Source of the DNA: Bacteroidales bacterium
GTDB taxonomy: Bacteria; Bacteroidota; Bacteroidia; Bacteroidales; Tenuifilaceae
Assembly: GCA_020636845.1 (NCBI GenBank)
Contig: JACJXD010000001.1
Coordinates: forward strand, 496,001 to 560,000
DNA length: 64,000 nt
Reading direction: 5' to 3'
Numbering within the stretch: position 1 is the first letter of the stretch; each line of letters begins with the position of its first letter. The translations under genes and the position numbers were made by a program. The notes under the pieces are model-generated. The model did not search any database and had not been told where the DNA came from. It worked only from the letters and a program-made list of their open reading frames with translations. Shown piece after piece: positions 17,244-24,772 of this stretch.

Positions 17244-17471
17244 TTAAGTTATGTTGCTAATTATTTGATTAATCAAAAAAAAGAACAGGGAGCAAAGGAT
17301 TAGCGTGTTTTTTAAACATTTAATACTAAAGAATATGGTTGAAACCTGTTGTATTTGACCCCAAAAAGTACTCTTAACCTTATTGCATTTTTTCAAATAC
17401 ACCGGAACAAAGTTTTCCCAAACCTTTAAACTCTTAACCTTTTTTTCATCCATTTCTTTTAGTACCTGCAT
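17244..17471 (-). CDS. Doubtful small open frame in the HlyD-ATPase spacer
   Basis: A 75-codon frame starts at ATG 17471 (MQVLKEMDEKKVKSLKVWENF) and ends in a hydrophobic stretch ending LINQIISNIT. It fills most of the 277-base spacer between the HlyD and ATPase genes, unusually wide inside an otherwise tight operon. I recognise no family. Its C-terminal hydrophobic segment could be a membrane anchor, but AT-rich DNA gives such segments by chance. The same spacer has two copies of ACTCTTAACCTT (about 60 bases apart) and a 14-bp palindrome TTTGATTAATCAAA (17264-17277). More likely a spacer or remnant than a real gene. Confidence 0.2.
   Translation of the reverse strand: MQVLKEMDEKKVKSLKVWENFVPVYLKKCNKVKSTFWGQIQQVSTIFFSIKCLKNTLILCSLFFFLINQIISNIT
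17264..17277. promoter_or_regulatory. Palindrome upstream of the ABC ATPase gene
   Basis: TTTGATTAATCAAA is a perfect 14-bp palindrome 33-46 bases before the ATPase ATG. Having no loop, it is more like an operator half-site pair than a terminator. AT-rich palindromes can occur by chance. Confidence 0.3.
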
Positions 17472-17508
17472 TTCACGCTACTTTCCTTTTGCTTGCTCCC
17501 TACTCTTC

Positions 17509-18765
17509 TCACCTTAGTAATAGCCTTTCGTTGTCGCCAAACAAATCGTAACTGCTGGTTATAACCTTTTCGCCAGGTTGTAAACCTTCCAAAACTTCAT
17601 AGTATTTAGGATTTTGTCTGCCAATTTTAATAGACCTTTTAACAGCCTCGGTTCCGTCCTCGTTTAATACGAATATCCACTGACCTCCTGTACTTTGGAA
17701 AAATGCTCCCCGGGGAATCATAATTGCCTTTTCGGGATCGCCCAGTTCTAGATTTATGTGATAGGATTGTCCGGTACGGACATTATCGGGTTTCTTGCCA
17801 TCGAATACCAAATCGACACGAAACTGTCCATCGCGAACTTCCGGATAGACTTTTTTCAGCAACAACTTATAGGTATTATCGTTACGCTCCAAGGTTGCAG
17901 GTAAATTTCTACGAACCTGATCGATATAGTGTTCATCTATTTTGGCATTAACCTTAAAATTTGTAAGCACATTAATTTGCCCAATTCGCTGCCCCTGCGA
18001 AATAGACTGTCCAACTTCAGCATCTAGCATTCCCAACTGTCCGTCAACAGTGGCCTTTACGTTTAGGTTATCGATACGCTCGTGAACAAGCTTTAGCATT
18101 TCGCGCATTTGGGTAAGGTCGGTTTCCAACGTTTTCATGGAAGTTACCCTTATCATGGAATCGTTTTTTGCCTTCATTTTGTTAATATCTAACAACTTCA
18201 CCTCATAGTCGTAATCTTCCTGGGCTTGCAGGTAATCCTCCTTAGCAATTAACCCTTCTTTGTAAAGCGATTGGTTTTGCTCGAAGTTCCTTTTTTTACG
18301 GGCCAGCCTGTACTCGTTATCCAATATGTTCCTTTTGGATTGAATTAACTCGGTTTCGAAATTTATCCTGGTGTTTCTAAGGTAATTCTCCTTTTCGGCC
18401 AAAGCAGCTTCGCTGTTAAGAATGGTTTGATACAACTGTTTATTCTCCAACTTCAAAATAATATTTCCCTTTTTCACCATGGCACCTTCCTCTATCAGCA
18501 ACTCCTTTACCCTACCACCTTCTTCGGCATCAAGGTAAATGGTAGAAATTGGCTCAACCTGTCCAATCACGGTAATATAATCGTTAAACGAACCCTGCTC
18601 AACCGTGCTAATAGTCAACCTATCGGCACTGGTTCGAAAAGCCGACGAATTGTTCCCGAATATCAACTTAGCCAGTAAGGCTATAAAAATTAAGCCACCT
18701 ATAGCCCAATAAATATGCTTGCGTTTAATACCTTTTTTTCGTTCAATTACTCTATCCATGCTCAT
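17509..18765 (-). CDS. HlyD/MacA-type periplasmic adaptor (membrane fusion protein)
   Basis: A 418-residue adaptor linking the inner-membrane ABC complex to TolC. Layout: short basic N-terminus, one membrane anchor (about 19-37), first half of the lipoyl domain with VEPISTIYLDAEEGGRVKEL (about 70-90), a long helical hairpin (about 110-235, rich in Glu/Lys/Gln/Asn), the returning lipoyl half (VKATVDGQLGMLDAEVGQSIS), then beta-barrel and membrane-proximal domains. It is membrane-anchored, with no lipobox, like MacA. It lies 46 bases after tolC. The nearest homologues by architecture are macrolide or peptide export adaptors, but the substrate is not determinable. Confidence 0.92.
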   Translation of the reverse strand: MSMDRVIERKKGIKRKHIYWAIGGLIFIALLAKLIFGNNSSAFRTSADRLTISTVEQGSFNDYITVIGQVEPISTIYLDAEEGGRVKELLIEEGAMVKKGNIILKLENKQLYQTILNSEAALAEKENYLRNTRINFETELIQSKRNILDNEYRLARKKRNFEQNQSLYKEGLIAKEDYLQAQEDYDYEVKLLDINKMKAKNDSMIRVTSMKTLETDLTQMREMLKLVHERIDNLNVKATVDGQLGMLDAEVGQSISQGQRIGQINVLTNFKVNAKIDEHYIDQVRRNLPATLERNDNTYKLLLKKVYPEVRDGQFRVDLVFDGKKPDNVRTGQSYHINLELGDPEKAIMIPRGAFFQSTGGQWIFVLNEDGTEAVKRSIKIGRQNPKYYEVLEGLQPGEKVITSSYDLFGDNERLLLR

Positions 18766-18811
18766 AATGCTTGTACTCCGTGTTTATTGTTGTTATATGC
18801 TAATTTTAAGT

Positions 18812-20161
18812 TTAGTTAATGCTACTGCTTTCCCAAAAACGAACTCCCTTGTAAAAATCGATGTTGCGCTTACGTACCTCCAAGGTAAGACGAGCCTTAA
18901 GCAGATTGGCTTCAGTTAAACCCAGCCTGTTTTTTGCCGAAAATAAATCGACCACGCTTAGCATACCTTTGTTGTACTTTTTTTGGGCTGCATCAAATGC
19001 CATTTCATCGGCTTTTTGCTGTTCCTTTAACTGCTCAAACTCCTTGCTTGCCGCAATAAGGGCATTTACGTTTTCGAGTATTTCGAACTGAAGGTTTTGC
19101 TTTGCCTTATCGTACGCATTCTTATTTTGCTCCGATATCAACTTTGCTTGTTTTACCCTAAACCGAACCTCATTTCTAGAAAAAATAGGAATCGAAATTG
19201 ATACGCCCACATAATTACTTAGGTTTTTGTTGTACTGGTTATTGAAACTGTATGTTACCCCGTTAGTATCCTTCAACGTTTCGTAATATCCTGTACCACA
19301 CGACGCCGATAGTTGTAACGATGGGTAGTATCCGGCTTTTCGAACGCTAATATCCTTTAAACTGGCCTTCCAAGTATATTCCAAACTATTTAGTTGAGGC
19401 GAAGTTGACGAAAATTTAGTAAACAACTCTGCCCCATTTACATCGGTACTGTTTATAATAAAAATAGAATCTATTTTATTGTCAACGTCTAATGTAGAAT
19501 CCATAGTAAGGTTCATTGCCTTTCGAAGATTTAACTTTGCAGCCTCCACCTGATTTTGCGTTTGAATATGAAATAGTTCGTCCTTTGCCACATTTGCCTT
19601 TATTTCCAACAAATCGGCCTGCGATTTTAATCCGGCTGTAACCATCGCCTCGGTTTTCTTTAAATTTAACTTTGACAGCTGTTCCTGCTCAACGGCAATG
19701 GATAAAAGTTTTTCGTAATAAATTACATTATAGTACGCATTCATAACGGAAAAAGCCGTTTCATCCTCCAATCGCTGATTGCTATTCTGTGCCGAAAGCA
19801 ACAAAAACCTTTGGTACAACTGCTTGTTAATTTGCGAAAACCCGTTAAACAAATCCAACGTTGCTTCAAGATAACTTGAATTTGTAAAATAAGATGTGTC
19901 CTTTAGTATCTGATAGGTACTCGGGTCAACCGAACGCCCAAACTGCATTCCCGAACTAGACCCGGCATAAACGTTAGGCAAATAAGACCATTTGGATTGG
20001 CTGTAAGAAATTTTGGCAATCTCCTCCGAATACTCTGCATTTTTAACATCCAAATTATTGCTGATACTATATAAAATACATCGGTTCAACGTCCATTTCT
20101 GCTGAGTAAAGCCAACTAACGGTAATAATCCAAAAAATAATAGCACAACTTTTTTATACAT
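18812..20161 (-). CDS. TolC-family outer membrane efflux protein
   Basis: A 449-residue outer membrane channel subunit with a signal peptide (MYKKVVLLFFGLLPLVGFTQ, cut near residue 19-20). Two repeats of long alpha-helical hairpins with Asn/Ala/Leu-rich segments typify TolC, as does the opening WTLNRCILYSISNNLDVKNAEY. VGVSISIPIFSRNEVRFRVKQAKL marks the second beta strand and helix. It is the first gene of the export operon. Its start is preceded by a good AGGAG Shine-Dalgarno sequence, unusual in this phylum, within a leader of only about 15 bases predicted from the sigma-54 promoter candidate at 20186-20203. Confidence 0.93.
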   Translation of the reverse strand: MYKKVVLLFFGLLPLVGFTQQKWTLNRCILYSISNNLDVKNAEYSEEIAKISYSQSKWSYLPNVYAGSSSGMQFGRSVDPSTYQILKDTSYFTNSSYLEATLDLFNGFSQINKQLYQRFLLLSAQNSNQRLEDETAFSVMNAYYNVIYYEKLLSIAVEQEQLSKLNLKKTEAMVTAGLKSQADLLEIKANVAKDELFHIQTQNQVEAAKLNLRKAMNLTMDSTLDVDNKIDSIFIINSTDVNGAELFTKFSSTSPQLNSLEYTWKASLKDISVRKAGYYPSLQLSASCGTGYYETLKDTNGVTYSFNNQYNKNLSNYVGVSISIPIFSRNEVRFRVKQAKLISEQNKNAYDKAKQNLQFEILENVNALIAASKEFEQLKEQQKADEMAFDAAQKKYNKGMLSVVDLFSAKNRLGLTEANLLKARLTLEVRKRNIDFYKGVRFWESSSIN

Positions 20162-20185
20162 ACTTCTCCTGTTTGAAATTTTGTA

Positions 20186-20203
20186 TCGCTACTATTATGC
20201 CAA
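20186..20203 (-). promoter_or_regulatory. Candidate sigma-54 (-24/-12) promoter of the tolC export operon
   Basis: On the minus strand the sequence reads TTGGCATAATAGTAGCGA. The -24 block TTGGCA is perfect and GG is separated from GC by exactly ten bases, the defining spacing for sigma-54. The -12 block (TAGC) is weaker than the ideal TTGC. The predicted start near 20176 leaves a leader of about 15 bases holding AGGAG before the tolC ATG. The regulator and palindromes next door fit this reading. Confidence 0.65.
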
Positions 20204-20252
20204 AATCTTATATTTCTAATTATCAAACAATTACTTAAAGGAATAAAGTCTT

Positions 20253-20275
20253 GCATGTAAAATAAATTTACATGC
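20253..20275. promoter_or_regulatory. Palindrome 1: candidate enhancer site for the NtrC-type regulator
   Basis: GCATGTAAA (20253-20261) and TTTACATGC (20267-20275) form a perfect 9-bp inverted repeat with a 5-base centre. Its centre lies about 88 bases upstream of the predicted sigma-54 start of tolC, the usual distance for an upstream activator site. Confidence 0.65.
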
Positions 20276-20277
20276 TT

Positions 20278-20296
20278 ATGTAAAACTTTTTTACAC
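20278..20296. promoter_or_regulatory. Palindrome 2: second copy of the candidate enhancer site
   Basis: ATGTAAA (20278-20284) and TTTACAC (20290-20296) repeat the TGTAAA-N5-TTTACA pattern of palindrome 1 with the centre shifted by 23 bases, about two helical turns. Two phased copies suit cooperative binding by an oligomeric AAA+ activator. It also lies just upstream of the regulator's own promoter. Confidence 0.6.
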
Positions 20297-20300
20297 CCAC

Positions 20301-20331
20301 TTGAATGTTTGGTCGGCAGCAACTACTTTTG
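20301..20331 (+). promoter_or_regulatory. Vegetative promoter of the response-regulator gene
   Basis: TTG (20301-20303) followed after 20 bases by TACTTTTG (20324-20331), an exact TAnnTTTG. Transcription would start a few bases before the ATG at 20344, which argues against the longer start at 20305. Confidence 0.5.
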
Positions 20332-20343
20332 AACAAAAACACA

Positions 20344-21708
20344 ATGGAAAAAGGAAAAATTCTGGTTGTTGACGATAACAAAAGCATTTTAAGCACGCTT
20401 AAAATACTCCTTACCCCCGAATTTGAGCATATTACAACCCTTTCGAACCCCGAAGGAATTTTAGCCGAGTTAAAGAAAACAGACTACAACCTTGTTTTGC
20501 TGGACATGAATTTTAAAGCAGGTGTGAATACAGGAAACGAGGGCATATTCTGGTTAAGAAAAATTAAAGAAGTTGACCCTCATATTTCGGTTGTAATGAT
20601 TACAGCATACGGCGATATTGAACTTGCCGTAAACGCGTTAAAATCCGGAGCAACCGATTTCACTCTAAAACCTTGGGACAACGAACGGCTGCTTGCCACT
20701 ATTAATTCGGCCATAGAACTAAACCTGTCAAAAAAAGAGGTAAATCAACTTAAAGCAAAAACCCAAGAACTCAAAAATGAAATAAACGCGGCTCATAAAC
20801 ACATAATAGGCTCGTCGCCTAAACTAATGCAGGTTTTAAACCTAGTTCGTAAGGTTGCCAAAACCGACGCCAACATTATAATTACCGGAGAAAACGGAAC
20901 AGGCAAGGAACTTATAGCACGCGAAATACATAGACTATCGACAAGAGCCAACGAAATAATGGTAAGCGTGGACATGGGCGCTATAAGCGAAACGCTTTTC
21001 GAAAGCGAACTGTTTGGTCATGTAAAAGGCGCTTTTACCGATGCCCGCGAAAGCAGACCGGGAAAGTTCGAAACGGCCAATCACGGAACCCTATTCCTCG
21101 ACGAAATTGGCAACCTCTCATACCATTTACAGGCAAAATTACTGGCCGTAATCCAAAACCGACAGGTTTGTCGAATTGGATCCAACTCCCCAATTCCCGT
21201 TGACATCAGGCTGATTTGCGCAACAAACAAGAACTTAGAAGAAATGGTTCGGGAAGGCGTTTTTCGCGAAGATTTACTTTACCGAATAAATACAATTCAA
21301 ATTGAAATGCCTCCTTTGCGGGAGCGTAGCGAGGATATTCTTATTCTTGCCGACTTTTTCCTTAAAAAGTTTGCATCGAAATACGGTAAGCCAAACCTAA
21401 AAATAAATCAGCAAGCCAGCGAAAAACTTTTGAACTACTCATGGCCAGGCAATGTACGGGAACTTCAACATACAATTGAAAAAGCCGTAATACTTAGCGA
21501 AGGAACCGTGTTAAAACCCGAATCGTTTTTTATGAAACCCATTGCATCGGTAAAAAATACCAAAGAACCCGTTACGCTGGAAGAAATGGAGTGCAATCTA
21601 ATAAATAGAACTATTGAGGAGCACAACGGAAACTTAAGTGCAGCCGCCGAACAATTAGGAATTACGCGCCAAACGTTATACAACAAACTTAAAAAAATGG
21701 GTTTATGA
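20344..21708 (+). CDS. NtrC-type sigma-54-dependent response regulator
   Basis: A 454-residue regulator with three domains. The receiver (1-120) has Asp10, Asp11, phospho-acceptor Asp54 in LLDMN and the conserved Lys in LKPW. The AAA+ domain (about 140-375) has Walker A GENGTGKE, Walker B LFLDEIGN and the sigma-54 loop as GAFTDA instead of GAFTGA, a substitution also seen in other family members. The Fis-type helix-turn-helix ends the protein (GNLSAAAEQLGITRQTLYNKLKKMGL region). The start is set at ATG 20344 (MEKGKILVVDD); a start at 20305 would lie upstream of the -7 element. It overlaps the kinase gene by four bases (ATGA) and is divergent from tolC, its likely target. Confidence 0.94.
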   Translation: MEKGKILVVDDNKSILSTLKILLTPEFEHITTLSNPEGILAELKKTDYNLVLLDMNFKAGVNTGNEGIFWLRKIKEVDPHISVVMITAYGDIELAVNALKSGATDFTLKPWDNERLLATINSAIELNLSKKEVNQLKAKTQELKNEINAAHKHIIGSSPKLMQVLNLVRKVAKTDANIIITGENGTGKELIAREIHRLSTRANEIMVSVDMGAISETLFESELFGHVKGAFTDARESRPGKFETANHGTLFLDEIGNLSYHLQAKLLAVIQNRQVCRIGSNSPIPVDIRLICATNKNLEEMVREGVFREDLLYRINTIQIEMPPLRERSEDILILADFFLKKFASKYGKPNLKINQQASEKLLNYSWPGNVRELQHTIEKAVILSEGTVLKPESFFMKPIASVKNTKEPVTLEEMECNLINRTIEEHNGNLSAAAEQLGITRQTLYNKLKKMGL

Positions 21709-23033
21709 TAAGCAAAAGCCTATACTTTAAAATTATAGTCAGGGTTGTAATTATTACCGCACTATCAGTAGGAATGAGTTTTTCACTTAATAGCGAACAC
21801 CCGTTTTACCTTACATCAATATGTTTGGCAGGAATAATAATAGCTACGGTAAATCTTATTTGGTTTCTGAATGCCACCAATAGAAAACTAACTTTTTTCT
21901 TCGAAGCAGTTAGGAACAACGACTCAACCCTCCAATTCCCCAAGCGTACAGGAAACAAAACCGAAGAAATCCTTAACAGCAACCTAAACGAGGTTAACAA
22001 TCAAATTCAACAGTTGAAAATAGAAATTCAACAAAAAGAAAATTACTTCCAGACAATGCTGGAAAATGTCGCAACTGGGGTTATAACTTACAACAGCAAA
22101 GGTTTTGTTCTTCACGCCAATTCCGCTGCAAAAAAAATGCTCTCGTTGGAAGTTCTAACACACTTAAAGCAACTGGAAAAAGTTGACGTTAAACTATATA
22201 ACACCATTCAGCGCATAAAACCAATGGAGCACAGCTTGGTTTCCATTTCGAACGAAAATACGGAAACCGAGCTTGCCATAAACGCCACCCCGTTTAAATC
22301 GAAAGAAGATGAACTGGTAATTTTATCGATACAAGATATTAAAAACGAACTCGATGCAAAGGAATTAAACTCCTGGATTAAACTTATCAGGGTACTTATG
22401 CACGAAATTATGAATACCATAACTCCGATAACTTCTCTTTCGGAAAGCTTATATAAACGAGTTGCCAAACTTAACCAACCAATAGACAGCAGTACCAACG
22501 AAATTGTTTGCCAAGGGCTGGAAGTTATTAAAAACCAAAGTTCAAGTTTAATGAACTTTGTAGAATCGTACAGAAAGTTAACCAAGTTACCTCGCCCGGA
22601 GAAAAAGAACTTTAAAATAGCAGACTTGATTAATCGTGTAAAACTGCTGTTTGAAGCCGACAATAAAACAATATTTATATACACGGAAACGCAGCCCAAC
22701 GATTTGGAAATTAATGCCGATGAAAATCAAATTTCTCAAGTATTAATCAATCTTGTTAAAAATGCGCTTCAAGCTAATAAAGACAATCCAGATGCAAAAA
22801 TTTGGATATCAGCAAAAATTGCGAAAAATAGGCCGGTAGTGGAAGTAACCGATAATGGTCCCGGGATTCCCCGTGAAATAATCGACGAAATTTTTGTTCC
22901 GTTCTTCACAACTAACGAAAACGGGACAGGCATCGGACTTAGCATTTCAAAACAAATAGTTGCACTACACGGAGGAACTCTCAAAGTAAAATCGGCGCCG
23001 AACAAGGAAACCTCCTTCACAATCGAATTTTAA
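21705..23033 (+). CDS. Sensor histidine kinase (NtrB/AtoS-like), partner of the NtrC-type regulator
   Basis: A 442-residue kinase with two N-terminal membrane segments (about 8-27 and 33-52) separated by only a few residues, so there is no real periplasmic sensor domain. A PAS-like region follows (about 110-205, YFQTMLENVATGVITYNSKG). The phospho-acceptor is His233 in MHEIMNTITP. The ATP-binding domain has N box NLVKNALQAN, G1 DNGPGIP, F box FVPFFTT and G2 GTGIGLSIS. ATGA overlap with the regulator gene means translational coupling. The signal is probably sensed in the membrane or cytoplasm. A hairpin ends the unit. Confidence 0.93.
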   Translation: MISKSLYFKIIVRVVIITALSVGMSFSLNSEHPFYLTSICLAGIIIATVNLIWFLNATNRKLTFFFEAVRNNDSTLQFPKRTGNKTEEILNSNLNEVNNQIQQLKIEIQQKENYFQTMLENVATGVITYNSKGFVLHANSAAKKMLSLEVLTHLKQLEKVDVKLYNTIQRIKPMEHSLVSISNENTETELAINATPFKSKEDELVILSIQDIKNELDAKELNSWIKLIRVLMHEIMNTITPITSLSESLYKRVAKLNQPIDSSTNEIVCQGLEVIKNQSSSLMNFVESYRKLTKLPRPEKKNFKIADLINRVKLLFEADNKTIFIYTETQPNDLEINADENQISQVLINLVKNALQANKDNPDAKIWISAKIAKNRPVVEVTDNGPGIPREIIDEIFVPFFTTNENGTGIGLSISKQIVALHGGTLKVKSAPNKETSFTIEF

Positions 23034-23062
23034 AGTATAAAATACTTTTTTATCAAAAACAC

Positions 23063-23096
23063 GAAAGCCGCTAATACTAACATTAACGGCTTTTAT
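23063..23096 (+). terminator. Terminator after the histidine kinase gene
   Basis: GAAAGCCG (23063-23070) pairs with CGGCTTTT (23087-23094); a second short helix TAAT/ATTA extends the stem around a C-A mismatch. It ends in a T run and stands between convergent genes. Confidence 0.65.
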
Positions 23097-23127
23097 GCTA
23101 ATTGTACTAAACTAATCTAAACTCTGC

Positions 23128-23316
23128 TCAATTCTTTTTAGGACAAGTCTTTATTCCACAAATTAAGTAAAGCGGACAGAACCGTAGCAATCCCGTTAAA
23201 AGGGGAACAATTGCTATCAATCCCCACCAACTTCTATAGTAAAATCCCAAACCTGCAATAACAATTGCAATAATTATTCTGACAATCATGTCAACTTTTC
23301 CAACATTCTTTTTCAT
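23128..23316 (-). CDS. Small membrane protein, DUF2892 (YgaP transmembrane-domain-like)
   Basis: A 62-residue protein matching the DUF2892 pattern: N-terminal MKKNVGKVDMIVRII, a GLGFYYRSWWGLIAIVPLLTGL pair of membrane helices and a C-terminal FCPLYLICGIKTCPKK with three cysteines. In other bacteria this domain is stand-alone or fused to rhodanese domains (YgaP). The role here is unknown. It is alone between the kinase and arginine deiminase genes. A short gene, but the family match makes it convincing. Confidence 0.85.
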   Translation of the reverse strand: MKKNVGKVDMIVRIIIAIVIAGLGFYYRSWWGLIAIVPLLTGLLRFCPLYLICGIKTCPKKN

Positions 23317-23383
23317 TTGTTGTATTTGTTTAATGTTAACACGATAAAAACAACCGAATAACGTTTTTGTTTAGAATTTTTTC

Positions 23384-24640
23384 TTACTCAACAGGTTTAC
23401 GTCTAACCGGCATTGTCATACAGCGTGCCCCGCCACCACCACGAGGCAACTCGCTACCATCGATTCCTACAACGTAACTCGAATAACTATTTAAATCGAC
23501 TTTCCCCGATATCACATCCTTTGCACGAAGAATCTCAAAACCATTTTTATTCATTTCCTCAAGCGTATGCACATTCCGCGAATAGCCTATAACTTTTCCT
23601 GGGCCAATAGCCACAAAGTTTGCCCCGCTATGCCATTGCTCGCGTTCCTGAACCCACCTGTCCTTTGTACCTCCACAGAATATCGGTTTTAAATCCATAC
23701 CTAGACTTTTTAAAGCAACCAACAAATTGTCCACGGTTTTTATTTCCAACACCTTACCATTTTCAATGGTAATTTGAACGGTTTGGTAACGGTTTGGCTG
23801 AAGGATAATGGGGTCGTAAACCATACATTTATCCTTGTCCAGCAAGGTAAAAACCATATCGAGGTGAATGAATGACTCGGGCTTGTACGGTAACTCCTGT
23901 ACAAGAATGTACCTTTTACGCTTTTCCTGTTGCGCCTGCAATCGGGCAAGAATAAAATCTATTCCATAAGTATTTGTTCTACAACCATTGCCAATAAGCA
24001 AAATATCGTCGCGGGCAATGAGTATGTCGCCTCCTTCTATGGTAACCTGTTCTCCATTGTTAAATGATGTAGGATTAACAGTACTTGTAGCAAGCTCTCC
24101 CGTAGAAAAAATTGCTTCCATTATTATACTCTCCCTATACCTAACAGCATTTGCCATTTTTGCAATTAGCACCTCATCGTTAATGGCAATGGACGCGTCG
24201 CGAGTAAAGTAGAAATTGTACAAAGGCTTAATAGAAAAACGCTCCTGGCTCAAAAAATTTGTAAGGTTATTTTTAACCAAAGGAACTCCTTCGATAAGTA
24301 AATTTGCCAACTCCTTTGCATCTAACGCCAGCAACTTTTCCAACATTGACATTGCATTTTCGTGCTGACAAATCTTTTTAACCAACTCCTCTTTCGCTTC
24401 GGGTACGCTCAACACCGCTCTAAGCAAATCGTTAACCTCGAAAGTTTGAGCAACTTTTTGTAAAACTCCGCTAAGTTGAAGATATTCCTTACGTGCAACA
24501 CTTAAATTCAAAATATCGTTGTAAAGTGCACGTTCAGCATTTTTTGGAGTCATATTTTCCACTTCGCTACCCGGAGTATGAATAATTACTGCTTCCAACT
24601 GTCCAATTTCGGACTGAATGTTCACTGGTATCCTGCCCAT
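23384..24640 (-). CDS. arcA: Arginine deiminase
   Basis: A 418-residue guanidino-modifying enzyme that hydrolyses arginine to citrulline and ammonia. Nucleophile Cys407 lies in GGGGARCMTMPVRRK at the C-terminus. The catalytic Asp/Glu/His set is in FTRDASIAIND, EGGDILIARDD and HLDMVFTLLDKD, and the N-terminal SEIGQLEAVIIHTPGSE is typical. Length fits ADI (about 410). No ornithine carbamoyltransferase or carbamate kinase gene is adjacent, so it is not in an arc operon here. A TATTTTTG -7 element (24658-24665) precedes it, and the gcvP terminator lies further upstream. Confidence 0.94.
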   Translation of the reverse strand: MGRIPVNIQSEIGQLEAVIIHTPGSEVENMTPKNAERALYNDILNLSVARKEYLQLSGVLQKVAQTFEVNDLLRAVLSVPEAKEELVKKICQHENAMSMLEKLLALDAKELANLLIEGVPLVKNNLTNFLSQERFSIKPLYNFYFTRDASIAINDEVLIAKMANAVRYRESIIMEAIFSTGELATSTVNPTSFNNGEQVTIEGGDILIARDDILLIGNGCRTNTYGIDFILARLQAQQEKRKRYILVQELPYKPESFIHLDMVFTLLDKDKCMVYDPIILQPNRYQTVQITIENGKVLEIKTVDNLLVALKSLGMDLKPIFCGGTKDRWVQEREQWHSGANFVAIGPGKVIGYSRNVHTLEEMNKNGFEILRAKDVISGKVDLNSYSSYVVGIDGSELPRGGGGARCMTMPVRRKPVE

Positions 24641-24657
24641 AAAGTCAAATATTTCTG

Positions 24658-24665
24658 CAAAAATA
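24658..24665 (-). promoter_or_regulatory. -7 element for arcA
   Basis: The minus strand reads TATTTTTG, an exact TAnnTTTG, 17 bases before the ATG. No good -33 TTTG at the standard spacing. Confidence 0.4.
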
Positions 24666-24715
24666 CATCATAAAAGCAACATATACTAAGTGTTTAATAG
24701 CATTCAAACTTTTTC

Positions 24716-24750
24716 AATAAAAAAGCAGGGATTAGAAAACCCCTGCTTTT
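24716..24750 (-). terminator. Terminator after gcvP
   Basis: AAAAGCAGGG (24721-24730) pairs with CCCTGCTTTT (24741-24750). Read on the minus strand the stem is followed by a T run, ending gcvP before arcA. Confidence 0.8.
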
Positions 24751-24772
24751 CAATGTAATACTATTTATACGT

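Noticed and set aside
20240..20270. Possible forward sigma-54 promoter for the response-regulator gene (GGAATAAAGTCTTGCA)
   Set aside because: GG and GC are separated by eleven bases rather than ten, the -24 block is poor, and a good TAnnTTTG promoter lies closer to the gene.
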